This document shows, piece after piece, positions 1-12,010 of a stretch of DNA of 64,000 bases. Made by a program: the position numbers and the translations under genes. The stretch comes from Stagonosporopsis chrysanthemi (Eukaryota; Ascomycota; Dothideomycetes; Pleosporales; Didymellaceae). The stretch lies in assembly GCA_022560025.1 (NCBI GenBank), contig JAFISE010000085.1, positions 62,981 to 126,980 of the forward strand, given 5' to 3'. Position 1 is the first letter of the stretch. Each line of letters starts with the position of its first letter. Below the pieces are notes generated by a model, which saw nothing but the letters and a program-made list of their open reading frames with translations, had not been told where the DNA came from and did not search any database.

Positions 1-174
1 CTGGCATCGCACTTGACGCGTTTCGCATTGCATAAGCGACATGCTTTGGCGGTACGGACACGTGCGGGGCGAATCTCAGAGTATGTAGATACTTCCGAAC
101 GAGCGCTACTTGCCACGTTCGATGCATCTGAAGGTTTCGATGAAGCGCTTGCCATCACGTATCAAAGTCATTGA
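1..174 (+). CDS. 3' end of an unidentified protein (partial)
   Basis: Frame 1 is open from the window edge to a TGA at 172-174, giving 57 residues that end in ALAITYQSH. The composition (Ala, Arg, acidic and aromatic residues in a helix-like pattern) is more protein-like than the other frames. I recognise no family. It may be the last exon of a gene that starts outside the window. It could equally be a chance reading frame, since it is short and has no start. Confidence 0.35.
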   Translation: MASHLTRFALHKRHALAVRTRAGRISEYVDTSERALLATFDASEGFDEALAITYQSH

Positions 175-473
175 CTAGTTGAACTGCCGGTGAAGTGTTT
201 GAGAGGCCGGACATAACCGAGCGGAGCTAATGACTAAGCGTCGCCTACCCCACTCTGTAGCCATCTTATCGTCTTCACTACACATATCCCGCTCGGGGCA
301 TCAATGCTGGTGTCAGAAACATTGGCGTAAGACCTGCCATTATTGCCATGTACTCTGTGGATCTTTCAACATGGAATCTCCTCGCCATCAGGGCCGAAAA
401 ATTTGCCGTGCGACTCCTCTAACGTAGCGTTTTCAACCTTTCACGGCTTTGTTAGTACCCAGCTTCAAAAGCA

Positions 474-1284
474 CTAATCCGCACTCACCACTTGTAGGAT
501 GTTCTGGGCGCTCTGTTCCACTGAGATAGCGAATGGTTCTGGGTCAATTCCTTGGGCTTTGAGAGTTCCGTAAGCTGCCTTTGCAACTTCCGTCGCAACC
601 GAACTGCAGATTTACGTTAGCGCGTACAGAACGGCGGATGAAAGTATGCTCACCCCGGATGTTGCATCCAAATGATGATTTCCTGCTGCTCGAGGGAGAG
701 CCACCGGAAGAGAAAATTGCCCATGACCTTGCTCGCGCCATACGCTGATACGTCAAGCGTAGTATTCATGGCTGTCAAGCTTCCAACACCGCTGGACATA
801 TACATGAATTTAGGCTTCGTTTCTTTCCTAGAATTACGCAGCAATAGTACGACAGACTTATACAGCTCCAGCTGGCCATACACGTTGCTATTGATGAAAG
901 GCTGAATGTCTGAGATTTCGGCCTCGGTGATCTTCGGACTCATGCTGGCCTTACCGGCATTGGCGAGGACAAGGTCGAGGCTGTCAAAGTTATGCTCGGA
1001 TTTCAAGGACGCAATGCCGCGCTTGATAGTCTCCACGGAACCGACATCGACCTCGATAACAATTAAACGAGATCCGGGCCCTTTTGGAAGCAAGTAAAGA
1101 GATCCGGCAGTTGCACTACTACGGACTGCCGCCACGATGGTGACACTAGGCAGGTTGAGATATGCCGCAATGAGTCCTTTACCGATACCTGTCATAGAGG
1201 GAGTCAGTTCTATTTCTTTGGCAGCAGAATTTTGTATGTACCGCGGCTTGCGCCTGTGATGAGGACAGTAGTGTTCGAGGACAT
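474..1284 (-). CDS. Short-chain dehydrogenase/reductase, Nor-1-like
   Basis: NAD(P)-dependent oxidoreductase of the classical SDR fold, 235 residues. I read three exons on the minus strand: 1284-1242, 1188-654 and 603-474. Both introns have GT-AG ends, and splicing restores the cofactor motif TGASRGIG across the first junction and HPGSVATEV across the second. The catalytic Ser (MSSGVGS) and the YGASK pair are present, as is the LANAG motif. The overall pattern resembles fungal ketoreductases of the norsolorinic-acid (Nor-1/AflD) type, but that is a family-level resemblance and the substrate is unknown. It diverges from the Zn2Cys6 regulator at 1660, a common arrangement for a regulator and its target. 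The start ATG is the only one that supplies the glycine-rich loop. Confidence 0.85.
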
Positions 1285-1659
1285 TGTTTGTGAGACCAAA
1301 AGATGATTGTACTGATGAGCGTGGGCATAAGTGCTGCCATGAGCACTACATATATATACTGAAAGCAGTCATTGCAAGGCGATCAAACTCGTCCGAAGTT
1401 GATGTGCTGTATCTAGCACCGCATGCACCCTCCAGGAATTGTAGGGATAGATCTTATGGTTATGGAGAGCTTGCGGAGTTTATTGACCAAAGTGAGACTA
1501 GCTATTACGACTAGCGGAGTTTGGGTTAAAGCTAGCGGACCCTCCTCATGCTTTGCCTACTATCATCTTCCCTTCAACCTCTCGACGAGAGCTACCGCGG
1601 ACGAAAGCTGAACGATCACAGCGGGAGCTTGGACTTCGAGAAGCATAGCATGTTCCGCA
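1285..1659. promoter_or_regulatory. Divergent intergenic promoter region
   Basis: These 375 bases lie between the oppositely oriented starts of the SDR and the Zn2Cys6 regulator, so they must hold both promoters. A TATA-like run (tatatatata) lies near 1350, closer to the SDR start. Co-regulation is inferred from geometry only. Confidence 0.5.
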
Positions 1660-2844
1660 ATGGAGAAGGCGACCCGTCACAAATCTTGTGTAGCATGTAT
1701 CCAAACCAAGCGAAAGTGCGACCGAACTCAGCCAAGGTGCCAACGCTGCAGTGCAAGAGGATCTGGCTGCCATTATATCGGCCGGAATAGAGTACTGCAA
1801 CAGCAAGCGGTGGAGCAATCTATAATAAGCACAGTTACAGGATGGCAGCCACACACCTTGGAAGTGGAGTACATGAGTCCGGCAGCACTGTTCTCTTCGA
1901 CTTCAAACGAAGACATCTTCAATTTTCCAAACCACACTTTCAATCTACCATTCGATATCCAGTCACTCGTTCCTAATATCGGTGATCTTATCGCCGAACC
2001 GCAGCCGCTCACTGTTGATCCTGACACCAAGCTCTACGCCCGCGTCGAGTATTGCGCAAACCGCCTCTCTCTCCTTCCAGATCTCTTTGTATCAGCAGGC
2101 CACACCATGTTCATCCACCGTCAGACCTTTCAAGCCATGAATTGCACAGCGCTACAACAAGTAATGAGCGCTTGTGCGCTCTACACCATGAGAACCCCCG
2201 CTTCAAAAGCACTGGTCCACCAAGTCTTGCAACGCAACGTCCAACACCTCCTCACCACGACTGACCCAACATCAATCCAAAACTCTGATCTCCTAGGCGC
2301 GCTCCAGGCACTTCTGCTCTACCAGCTAATGCGCCTCTTCGACGGCGATATTCGACTGCGCGCCTCCGCCGAAGCTGACGAAGATACCACTGTCCTATGG
2401 GCCAGCGAGCTGCGCACACGTGCATTTGCACGTCAACTACTGCAGCACCCGGTATTGAGTTTCTCAGACGATTTTGAGGATTGGGCGGTATGTCTCTTCA
2501 GCGAGAGCCTCCGGCGCACAGTTGTGACGACATTCCTGCTGCGCGGCGTGTACAATTACCTAAAGACATCCACAGATAGTCCAACGGTGTTAGGTGTGTA
2601 TTTTACGGTGCAGGAAGGGCTTTGGGATGCGCAGAGCGAGGCAGGGTGGAATCGCGCAAAGTACGAGAGATTGGAATTACAGGTCATGGTCAATGAATGG
2701 GACGAGGTGATGGCACTGGCGGGCCCAAAGGATCTGGAAGAGCTGGGTGTGCTGGTTATGAGTATGCTGTGGGGACTCCGCGCGACACGGAATTGGCTGG
2801 GCCACGAATGCAGTCTGAAGTACGGCTTGGAAACTTCGACCTGA
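1660..2844 (+). CDS. Zn(2)-Cys(6) fungal transcription factor
   Basis: 394 residues in one exon. The N-terminus carries the binuclear zinc cluster C-X2-C-X6-C-X6-C-X2-C-X6-C at residues 10, 13, 20, 27, 30 and 37, followed by a basic stretch. This is the GAL4-type DNA-binding domain found only in fungi. The rest is mostly helical and resembles the variable middle region of such regulators, without a clear fungal-specific middle homology motif. At 394 residues it is short for the class, as is common for pathway-specific regulators. It is divergent from the SDR at 474-1284, so that gene is its most likely nearby target. The ATG at 1660 is in purine-rich context and puts the cluster in the usual place. 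Confidence 0.9.
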   Translation: MEKATRHKSCVACIQTKRKCDRTQPRCQRCSARGSGCHYIGRNRVLQQQAVEQSIISTVTGWQPHTLEVEYMSPAALFSSTSNEDIFNFPNHTFNLPFDIQSLVPNIGDLIAEPQPLTVDPDTKLYARVEYCANRLSLLPDLFVSAGHTMFIHRQTFQAMNCTALQQVMSACALYTMRTPASKALVHQVLQRNVQHLLTTTDPTSIQNSDLLGALQALLLYQLMRLFDGDIRLRASAEADEDTTVLWASELRTRAFARQLLQHPVLSFSDDFEDWAVCLFSESLRRTVVTTFLLRGVYNYLKTSTDSPTVLGVYFTVQEGLWDAQSEAGWNRAKYERLELQVMVNEWDEVMALAGPKDLEELGVLVMSMLWGLRATRNWLGHECSLKYGLETST

Positions 2845-4637
2845 CGGAATGATGGTAGACACAAGATACCCACACAATACAAAAAGTCGCGGACATCTCA
2901 AGCCCTTCTCTCTCTCGACGTGACAGTATCGGCATCCACACATACTATACGGCGCTTGGACATCCAGGCACAATGTTGTGAAGACTCAACACAGTGTTTA
3001 GGGAGCGGTGGCGAGCGAATGGCTATTCGAATTTTGAGCAGCAGGCGTACCGTGAGACTTCAGCAGATAGGTGAGGGAGGGGGAAAGACACGAAGATGTC
3101 GGGCAGAGGGGGGGGGGGCAATGCGGAAGCTATCCCTCCTTTAAACTCGCAGCGAAGTTATGGAACGATCGCCATGCTTACAGACGTCAGCTTGGAAGTG
3201 TACAACGAAATACCGCTTTACAGTGTGACTGGACTGAAGGCGCGACATAATTGGAGCTGGTCAAGATTGCCTACTTTCCGTCTGCAAGACATCATCCAAC
3301 AGGCCGCTCTATCCCTGAGTCTCATCGTATGATGACCAGATCTGCAGGTAACCTTCACTTTGAGAACACGAAGTCTGCATAGTTCTCACAATACTACCAC
3401 AGGTGACTCAAATGTTTCCATCGTGATGTGTGACCGTTTGCTCTGCCTTTCTGGAGACCAGCTCAATTCTCACGCGAGAAGGCGGAGATGCACCGATGCG
3501 TGCATTCAAGTTGTGAGCGAAGGCCGTAGACGACTTGTGTTCGATAGCGTAGACATGCGTGTTCGAAGCCAAACTTGCCTAGTCGTGTCAAAATCTGCAC
3601 GCTTTGAGTTGTCTCTCGGCGATGTCGGGGTAAGACCAAGAGAAGAAGAGCCAGCTATAGTCAAGTTCCAATCGCGATACTGTACATTGGCGAGAGTCAG
3701 CAGATGCAACACGTTGGACTTGGTGTTCTAGTTGTTTTAGACCTCTATGCTCAAGCGCTGACAGCGTAGCCAAACACCGCAGTGCTGGAGATAGAGGCTT
3801 TCGAAAGAACTCGCTCGTCGGTGCTAGGACACTGCCGCGAGAGCCTCGTACAGTCGTACAGTTTGCGAGACTCAATCCTACTCCATGTAGGTGGCAGATG
3901 GAGGGCTTATTGTGTAGCAACGAGCTGAGCTGATGAGACAGTGTTGCAGGAGAACGAGAACAACAATACTGGTAGGAGTTGTGAAAAGACCTGTAACACA
4001 AATCTGATAAACTGCTTCAGCACCTTCGGTGCGAGGGATTCTGAGATCTTCGGTGACACAATTACCTTCACGCTGACAGAGCCGGACAAAGCCGGAATCA
4101 TGCAAGCGGACTGCACAGTGACAGAGCGGCTAGCTTGCCGTTTCGAGCGAGGTAGCTTACCGAGGCCGTGAAGACACCTTACATTCCGGCTGAAGGGCTC
4201 TCGGTTTCTCACGTGGACCTGCAGCGGATGCGTCGTCAAGCCACACCCGCACGACCCGTCTTGTGAAATGCCATTTGACATGAAGAAACACCTCGCAACA
4301 CTGAAAAAGTAGCCACATGATACAAAGACCCTCGCGATAGACGCATCGAGACTCACCCGCTTCGTCGCCAGACAACCACTCTCGCCCTTCGCCCCCGGAA
4401 ATGATTCCTCGTCCTGTCTGCCCTCCGTCGCAGCACAACACGAGCACTTCCCGGGTCGTCGAGCTAATTGGCGCGCCGTTGCCAGCAGCTAGCACACAAC
4501 AGGCTGCGCATCCGCGCGCGGGATGCGGCTCAGCTGATGGGATGCGGCTGAATGGTGAGTTTGCATGACCTAGCCTTGTTCTGGGTAAGAAATGGACGTC
4601 ATAACGCGGACACGTGAGATGTTCCACTAATCAAAAC
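2845..4637. other. Intergenic, no recognisable gene
   Basis: About 1.8 kb with only short open frames of unconvincing composition on both strands. I found no domain, tRNA or transposon signature. A near-perfect short direct repeat (gggatgcggct) occurs twice around 4520-4550. Confidence 0.5.
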
Positions 4638-4996
4638 GCGGGGCTAAGATTTGTGGCTCCGCTAAGCTCGGTCTTGCAAAGCTTAGTGCGGAGCCCCATG
4701 GGCGGAGCAGCAGCCTGTTGTCTGCTCCGGTTTGCCCGGCTCCATCGTGCCCAGACGTACGTGTGGATTCTGTGACTGTGTGCGGGCCTATCAACAGCTC
4801 GTTACCCACCGTTTCTCAGGCTTCTGCTCCGACACCTCGGCATTTGCTGCGATTAAACGCGGCGCATGCGTTACCCATGGGGGATGGCGGGGATACCCCG
4901 TGCGCTACCACCCCGACTCCAGGTGTGGATACACGCAACCCAGTTTTGAAGATGAGGTGAGTGGAGGTGGATCCCGAGCTTTGGGCCGTATTTAAG
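4638..4996 (+). promoter_or_regulatory. Upstream region of alpha-glucoside permease 1 with CreA-like sites and TATA
   Basis: Three matches to the fungal carbon-catabolite repressor site SYGGRG lie on the plus strand: gcgggg at 4638-4643, gcgggg at 4887-4892 and gtggag at 4961-4966. A TATA-like tatttaag is at 4989-4996, about 85 bases before the start codon. Glucose repression by a CreA orthologue would fit a sugar permease. SYGGRG is short and expected by chance, so this is suggestive only. Confidence 0.4.
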
Positions 4997-5079
4997 CCCA
5001 GACGTTGCCTGCTTGGCTCGACTTTGTATTGCTTGTCGGTTGCTTCGCACTTGCACATCAACACGCCGGTCCAGCAAAC

Positions 5080-6728
5080 ATGTCGGCCAGTATCAATGAG
5101 AAGAAGCTCGACCCTGAGTTCAACGCTCAGGGAGTTGTTCAACATGAGACACTCGACGACAAGGAGATTTTGGCTGCCTCGTATGAGGCGGAAACCCGCG
5201 AGAATGAGATGGGTGTTTGGGATGCCGTGAAGACACACCCAATGGCCTGTTTCTGGGCTTTCGTCTTCTGCTTTACGATTGTAAGTCTCTGCACTCTGTG
5301 GAAAAAGCTTCCGCTAACGAATTTCAGGTCATGGAGTCCTTCGATATGTTCCTCAACGGCAACTTCGTCGCCCTGACTGCTTTCAAGAGAGAATACGGAA
5401 CCTTGCAGGCTGATGGAAGCTATGTCATTCCTACCAAATGGCAGAGTTCCCTCTTCCAGGCTGGTCAGTGCGGTGCCTTCATTGGTGTCTTCATGGCCGG
5501 ACCTATCACCAACCGTATCGGATACCGGTGGTGCACACTTCTCGCACTGGTCATCATGATCCTGACGATCTTCATCTCGTTCTTCGCTTCGTCACTTGAG
5601 GTGCTCGTCATTGGGCAGGCTTTCGAGGGCGTTCCTTGGGGAATGTTCATTGCCAACTCCCCTGCCTACGCCTCCGAGGTCGTCCCCGTCGCCCTGCGTG
5701 GTGTCTGTACCGCCACTCTCCAGATGTCGTGGTCCATCGGCAGCATCATTGTCGCTGCGGCAACCATGGGATTCAACGGTCGCATGGACCAGTGGGCGTG
5801 GCGCGGACCTCTTGCCCTGCAATGGATCTTCCCTCTCCCACTGCTGGTCCTGATCTTCTTCGCGCCCGAGTCACCTTGGTGGTTGGTCCGTCACGGCAAG
5901 AAGGAAGAGGCTCTCAGGTCAATCAAGCGTCTTGGTCGCAACGATGGCAATGCAACAACCTCCGAAGAGACCCTCGCCATGATCGAACGCACCGTAGAGA
6001 TCGAATCCCACCTCGGCGGCGAACCCTCTCTGCTCGACCTCCTCAAGGGCGTCGATCTTAGGCGAACAGCCATCACCTGCTTGATCTACATGTCTCAGAA
6101 CTTCGCCGGCAACCTGATCGCCAACCAGGCCACCTTCTTCTTCGAGCAGGCCGGCATGTCCACTGACTTCTCCTTCAAGCTCAACCTCATCAACTCCTGC
6201 CTGCAGCTCGTCGCCAACGCTCTCTCCTGGCCTCTCAGTGCGTGGTTCGGCCGCCGCAGCATCTTCCTCGGCGGCGCCTTCGTCAACATGGTCCTTCTCA
6301 TCATCCTTGGTATTTGCGCGACCATCACGCAGAGCGTCTCAACCAACTACGCCCAAGCCTGCCTCGGTGTCATCATCTCGTTCGTCTTCGCCGGCACCCT
6401 GGGTCCCATCTCGTACTCGATCATCGCCGAGACATCGTCGATTCGTCTGCGTCCTCTGTCCACCGGTGTCGGTCGTGCCGCTTACTACGTCGCCGAGATC
6501 CCGATGATCTACCTCGCGTCGCAGATGCTGAACCCCACCGGATGGAACATGGCCGGAAAGTGCGGATACGTGTGGGGAGGCACCGCATTTGTGTGCCTGG
6601 TGTCGGCTTACTTTGGTCTTCCTGAGATGAAGGGACGTTCTTACCGCGAGCTGGATATCTTGTTCAAGCGCAAGGTTTCGGCGAGGAAGTTCAAGACGAC
6701 TGTCATTGCTGTCGACGAGAACCAGTAA
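5080..6728 (+). CDS. MFS alpha-glucoside (maltose-type) permease 1
   Basis: Plasma-membrane sugar:proton symporter of the major facilitator superfamily, 533 residues from exons 5080-5280 and 5328-6728. The 47-base intron (gtaagt...ttcag) falls in TM1 and joins FCFTIV to VMESFD. About 60 hydrophilic residues precede the first helix. The sequence FEGVPWGMF, the APESPWWLV loop and the C-terminal PEMKGRSYRELDILF are characteristic of fungal maltose/general alpha-glucoside permeases (MAL31/MPH type). The length fits. It is closely similar in organisation to the permease at 44398-46214, so the window carries two members of the family. Substrate range cannot be told from sequence. An upstream in-frame start is possible, but the ATG at 5080 sits after the TATA and in good context (aacATGtcg). 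Confidence 0.93.
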
Positions 6729-7795
<1,067 letters not shown>

Positions 7796-8725
7796 ATGGC
7801 CGCACCAAGCCAATGCACCGCGCGCATTGCGACCGCGCTCAAGACCACCTCGGCGCCGCGCATGGCCGCCCGCACACTCGCCCCCAGAGCCCCCAGCGCC
7901 CCATCGAGGACATGCCTGCGCCAGGCCTCGCCGTCCGTCCAGCCCCGGCGGCCGTTCTCGCACACGTCGGCGCGCCAAAAGCTCACGACTATCGACCAAA
8001 TCAAGGCCCGCAACAAGGGCGGCCCGTTCAACATCACCGCCGCGCTCCTCTTCATCGCGACCGGCGGCGGGCTGTGGGCGTACTTCACATACGAGAAGGA
8101 GCGCATGGCGCGCAAGCGGATAGCAGAGCAGACAAAAGGCGTAGGCAAGCCCAAGGTGGGCGGGCCGTTTTCGCTCGTCGACCAGGACGCCAAGGTCTTC
8201 AGCTCCAACGACATGATGGGCAAGTACTCGCTGGTGTACTTTGGCTTCACGCACTGTCCCGACATCTGCCCTGACGAGCTGGACAAGATGGCCCTGATGT
8301 ACGAGAAGGTGCGCGAGAAGTGCGGCGACGTGCTGCTCCCCATCATGATCACGTGCGATCCTGCGCGAGACAGCCCCGCCGTGCTGAAGGAATATCTGGC
8401 CGAGTTCCACCCTGACTTCATTGGGTTGACGGGGAGCCACGAGCAGATCAAGGATACGTGTAAGGCGTATCGCGTCTACTTCAGCACGCCCAAGGAGGTT
8501 GCGCCCGGGCAGGATTACTTGGTGGATCATAGCATCTACTTTTACTTGATGGGTAGGTCGTACACCATTCGTGACACAGGCATTGAGCTAACGTGCGCAG
8601 ATCCCGAGGGCGACTTTGTCGAGGCTATCGGCCGCAACTTTACCGCCGACCAGGCTGCGAAGGTCATCGCTGACCACGTCAAGGACTGGGAGAAGCCGCT
8701 GAAGAAGGAGACACGCTGGGAATAG
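7796..8725 (+). CDS. SCO1: SCO1/SenC copper chaperone for cytochrome c oxidase
   Basis: Inner-mitochondrial-membrane protein that delivers copper to the CuA site of cytochrome c oxidase subunit 2. 293 residues, close to yeast Sco1. Exons are 7796-8552 and 8601-8725; the 48-base intron is a multiple of three, so the frame also reads through it. The N-terminus is rich in Arg, Ala, Ser and Pro, as in a mitochondrial presequence. One membrane helix lies near residues 78-95. The thioredoxin-like domain has the copper motif CPDIC at 154-158 and the third copper ligand His at about 245 in DHSIYFY. It also has GFTHCPDIC and TCDPARDSP, which are family hallmarks. The start ATG gives a complete presequence; an internal Met (MAARTLAP) is a weaker alternative. 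Likely essential for respiration. Confidence 0.96.
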   Translation: MAAPSQCTARIATALKTTSAPRMAARTLAPRAPSAPSRTCLRQASPSVQPRRPFSHTSARQKLTTIDQIKARNKGGPFNITAALLFIATGGGLWAYFTYEKERMARKRIAEQTKGVGKPKVGGPFSLVDQDAKVFSSNDMMGKYSLVYFGFTHCPDICPDELDKMALMYEKVREKCGDVLLPIMITCDPARDSPAVLKEYLAEFHPDFIGLTGSHEQIKDTCKAYRVYFSTPKEVAPGQDYLVDHSIYFYLMGRSYTIRDTGIELTCADPEGDFVEAIGRNFTADQAAKVIADHVKDWEKPLKKETRWE

Positions 8726-9907
8726 ATGAGGAGGAGCGAATTGTACTTGTATGTATGACTTATCATAGACTTGTACGATAATATATGTAGAATACGCTGT
8801 ACATTGGACCAATCACGAGACACAGTTCGCACACAATTCGCAGACCACAAATCACAGGTAGGAGCATCTCCAAGCAATTGGTCAACAGGATTGAAGAGTA
8901 TAAACGCTGTGCTCACACAAAGGCGGTCAGGTAGTAGCAAACAAGCAAGCAAAGCTTTGCCAAACGCTGCAGACGGACCTGTCAGCGCGCTCGCGCTCAC
9001 CGAACAAGCGATCGCAGAAGGGTTACGCCAGCTGTTGTCGTCGCTTGGCAGCACCAATTCCACCAGGTTGGTCTCTTGGCCCAGCAAGTCCACCGTCCTT
9101 CTATCAGCCCTCGGCGCACGACACGTCCACATGCAAAGATTTTGGGGATAGCGGGTATGCATTCCTAAACTTTATAGAGCATGGGCTTGGCATTGATCAA
9201 AGGCTTCATGTTTTCAAGATCTGTCCCACAATGCTCTTGCGAGAAGAAGCATGGAAACAGCAGCTGACAAATAACCAAAGCTTTACCAACCGCAATCGAC
9301 TTGTGAACATGCTCACGCTGACCGAGAGGGCAATCGCGATACGATGACTTGCACTCGCCCGCAAATTCGGTGTCTTGGCTCTGCATCCTCCCGTCAGCTT
9401 CAGCACACAACACGTCCACATGCAAACAATCGCCAGAGCTGGACGCCCGCTCCCGTGAAAGTTTGTTGGTCATAGCGCCTCAGCTGGGGGCCACAACGCC
9501 AGCTGTAACGTGATTGGTGTGCTGCGGATCGTGGCGCACGCGCCGACCCTTCGGCATCGCCTAACCACCAATTGACAGACAGGCTAGCATCTCAGTGTGC
9601 TTGTCGCATGCACGCAGTATGCATGCTTGGTGCAAGCTAGATGCATAACTTTCGAAACCATCTTTCAGCTTCTGCATGGACGGTCAAGAACGTAGACTAA
9701 GGACGTCTGGATTCAGGGTCAAAGATATATGTAAGTGAAGGCTTTGGGGGCCACACCAGGGTTCGTTGATTGCCTTACATCCAATCTCCACGTCTTACAG
9801 CTGTGCCTCAACCGTGCCGTCAAGGCGTATCATAGCGGTACCTTGGTACTTGGCCAAACTCTCCCCCATTCTCCCACCCTTTCACAACAACCGATCTGAG
9901 CGTCGCA
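8726..9907. other. Intergenic, with a degenerate duplication
   Basis: About 1.2 kb with no recognisable gene. Its only structure is the imperfect repeat listed at 8951-9426. The last 150 bases are the promoter side of the membrane protein at 9908. Confidence 0.5.
8951..9426. repeat. Imperfect direct duplication
   Basis: Copy A (8951-9137) and copy B (9277-9426) share blocks in the same order. Both begin aaagcttt-rccaa, have a middle block with ctcacc or ctgacc followed by gcgatcgc or gcaatcgc, and end with the identical acacgtccacatgcaaa at 9121-9137 and 9410-9426. Spacing between blocks differs, so this is an old, decayed duplication. Parts of the two plus-strand translations also agree (ALTEQAIAEG against TLTERAIAIR), but no intact gene is visible. 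Confidence 0.55.
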
Positions 9908-12010
9908 ATGGAGCACACTACGCCTGCACAGAGCGAGCAAAAGCTTATTGATCAAGATACCCTGGCAAAGCTCACATCACCCCCATCCCCCAACCCAAAC
10001 GATCACATCGAGCCAGCACAGGGTACTCTCGATACAAGCAGTACAAACGGAAAGAGCAGTACCAAAGACACAGCCACATTGTCATCATACTCTTACAAGA
10101 AATCCCCCGACGTCGAAACCGCCGAAGTCGATGCCGATGGCAGTAGTGACGATGGCATCGACTGGAAGCCTGGATTCCGACAGCAGTTTCCATGGATCGG
10201 CTTCGCAGGCTTTATCATCATGCTCATCTCAACAGCTGCGGCTGTCGCTGTCCTCGGTGCATCGAACAAGGAGCGTGTCAAGGACTGGCCGTTCACGCGC
10301 TTTCCTGTCCAGCCTAACGTACTCATCAACATCGCCAATCAGTTTCAAAATCTCGGCTTGATTACGTTCATCAGCCAAGGCCTGGCTATAGCATGGTGGA
10401 GGAAGGCAATGGCGGGCAGCTCTCTGAGCACACTGCATAGGAACCATGCCTACTCATACAGCTTTTATTCCATCATCACGTCCGGAAAGCACTTCAACAT
10501 CGTCGCGTTGGCCGCGTTAATGACAAAGTTCGCTGTCATCGACAGTACACTGTTCCAAAAAGCGACCAAGACCATCGTCACCCAGCAAGTCAATTACAAA
10601 AATGTTACCGTCACGGGTTGGATGGAGACCAATTGGCCAGCGAAGAGTGGCGGTATCCCTGGAGAAGACGGAGCGATCAAGACTGTTGATACAGCGTGGG
10701 CGGGTGTCATCAATGCTTACAATGGCAAGATCGCGAACGGCAAGGTGCACGACACCCTTGGCGAGCAAGCATCGTTCTTCAACTGCCCTTTCCGACAGGA
10801 GTGCAGTGGTTCTTACAAAGCATTGGGCTTTGCCTTTGACTGCAGCACCACCAATGAGTACGTCAACTATGGTCTACAACATCGAAGTCAGCTGGGTGAA
10901 GCCAATTCTTCATACCCACTGTGGGATATCAGCTTCAACTCGTCCTGGGCGACTGATGCCAGACCTTACGCTAGCATCAATATGAACATGATGTATGTCG
11001 ACAGTCGCGCCGGCGCCAGCAACGAGGACTGTCCCGGTACTCTCACACGACGGACCTGTGAGATCCGCCCCGCCATTGTCGAATACCCTGTCACCGTCAT
11101 GGTGCCTTCTGAGGAGGAACTCCGTGGCAAAAACATCGTCACGCACGTGAAGTTCTACAACGACAACACCACCCACGCGATGGGTGATCCTATTACAACG
11201 TCACAAATCGACCAGCTCAAATTCGTCGAGTATGTCGATCTAAACGAGCAATTCAACGAAACATCAACCATTGGGGCGCTGACCTACGTCCTCAACAACC
11301 TATACTCCTCCTCCGCAAGCCTCACATACAAAGACAACTGGGACATTGAAATGCGCGGCGGCCAAGCCCAAACTACCTTCTTCGCAGACGCCGACTCTCA
11401 AACAAACAGCCGCTGCTACTATGATATTGACCGATCCGGCCTCGATGATCCCGCCATCGAACTCCTCCGCAAAGTCAACACTCTTTCCTTCGTCGCAGCG
11501 CTGTATCTCAAAGGCCAGCCCAGCACCGCAGTTACAAACCGCACCGCAGCCGGCATGTCCTCGCAAACCGCCCTCAGCAGCGTCACCGGCATCGTCGAGG
11601 AATACGTCACAGATTTCAACTACGTTGCCGGCGCCCTAGTCGCGACCTTCGTCACGATGCTGCTTGTGCTGCCTGTGTACTGGGGCTTCTGGCACCTGGG
11701 CCGCAAAGTCACGCTTGGGCCCTTAGAGATTGCAAACGCCTTTAACGCGCCCATCATCAAGCCCGACAATGTCAAGGGCCAGCATGGCGATTTCGAGGAG
11801 GTCCTGCACGAGGTCGGCAAGAGAAGGGTGAGGTATGGGCAGTTGAAGAATGCGCCACCCGGCAGTATGGGCATTGCGGAGCCGGAGAGCGTGGTGAAGC
11901 CGTCGTATAGAGAGAGTAGGAGGTTTACTCGCGCGCAGCAGGGGGTCGCGGGCGCAGGGCTCGGGGCTACGATCGGGGGTGCTGCGGCGTTGACGCTTGG
12001 GTCACGGTGA
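9908..12010 (+). CDS. Large fungal multi-pass membrane protein, function unknown
   Basis: 700 residues in one exon. A Ser/Thr-rich cytosolic N-terminus of about 90 residues is followed by a helix near 97-118, probable helices near 145-165 and 200-220, and then a long extramembrane region (about 225-570). That region has several N-glycosylation sequons and Cys pairs such as NCPFRQEC. A last helix lies near 575-600 and the tail is basic and Gly/Ala-rich. This topology, with a large glycosylated domain between the first helices and a late helix, recurs in unnamed fungal families (some filed under DUF3176). I do not assign it to one. The ATG at 9908 is the first in the frame. It converges on the P450 at 12419-14227. 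A surface sensor or transporter-accessory role would be a guess. Confidence 0.85.
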   Translation: MEHTTPAQSEQKLIDQDTLAKLTSPPSPNPNDHIEPAQGTLDTSSTNGKSSTKDTATLSSYSYKKSPDVETAEVDADGSSDDGIDWKPGFRQQFPWIGFAGFIIMLISTAAAVAVLGASNKERVKDWPFTRFPVQPNVLINIANQFQNLGLITFISQGLAIAWWRKAMAGSSLSTLHRNHAYSYSFYSIITSGKHFNIVALAALMTKFAVIDSTLFQKATKTIVTQQVNYKNVTVTGWMETNWPAKSGGIPGEDGAIKTVDTAWAGVINAYNGKIANGKVHDTLGEQASFFNCPFRQECSGSYKALGFAFDCSTTNEYVNYGLQHRSQLGEANSSYPLWDISFNSSWATDARPYASINMNMMYVDSRAGASNEDCPGTLTRRTCEIRPAIVEYPVTVMVPSEEELRGKNIVTHVKFYNDNTTHAMGDPITTSQIDQLKFVEYVDLNEQFNETSTIGALTYVLNNLYSSSASLTYKDNWDIEMRGGQAQTTFFADADSQTNSRCYYDIDRSGLDDPAIELLRKVNTLSFVAALYLKGQPSTAVTNRTAAGMSSQTALSSVTGIVEEYVTDFNYVAGALVATFVTMLLVLPVYWGFWHLGRKVTLGPLEIANAFNAPIIKPDNVKGQHGDFEEVLHEVGKRRVRYGQLKNAPPGSMGIAEPESVVKPSYRESRRFTRAQQGVAGAGLGATIGGAAALTLGSR

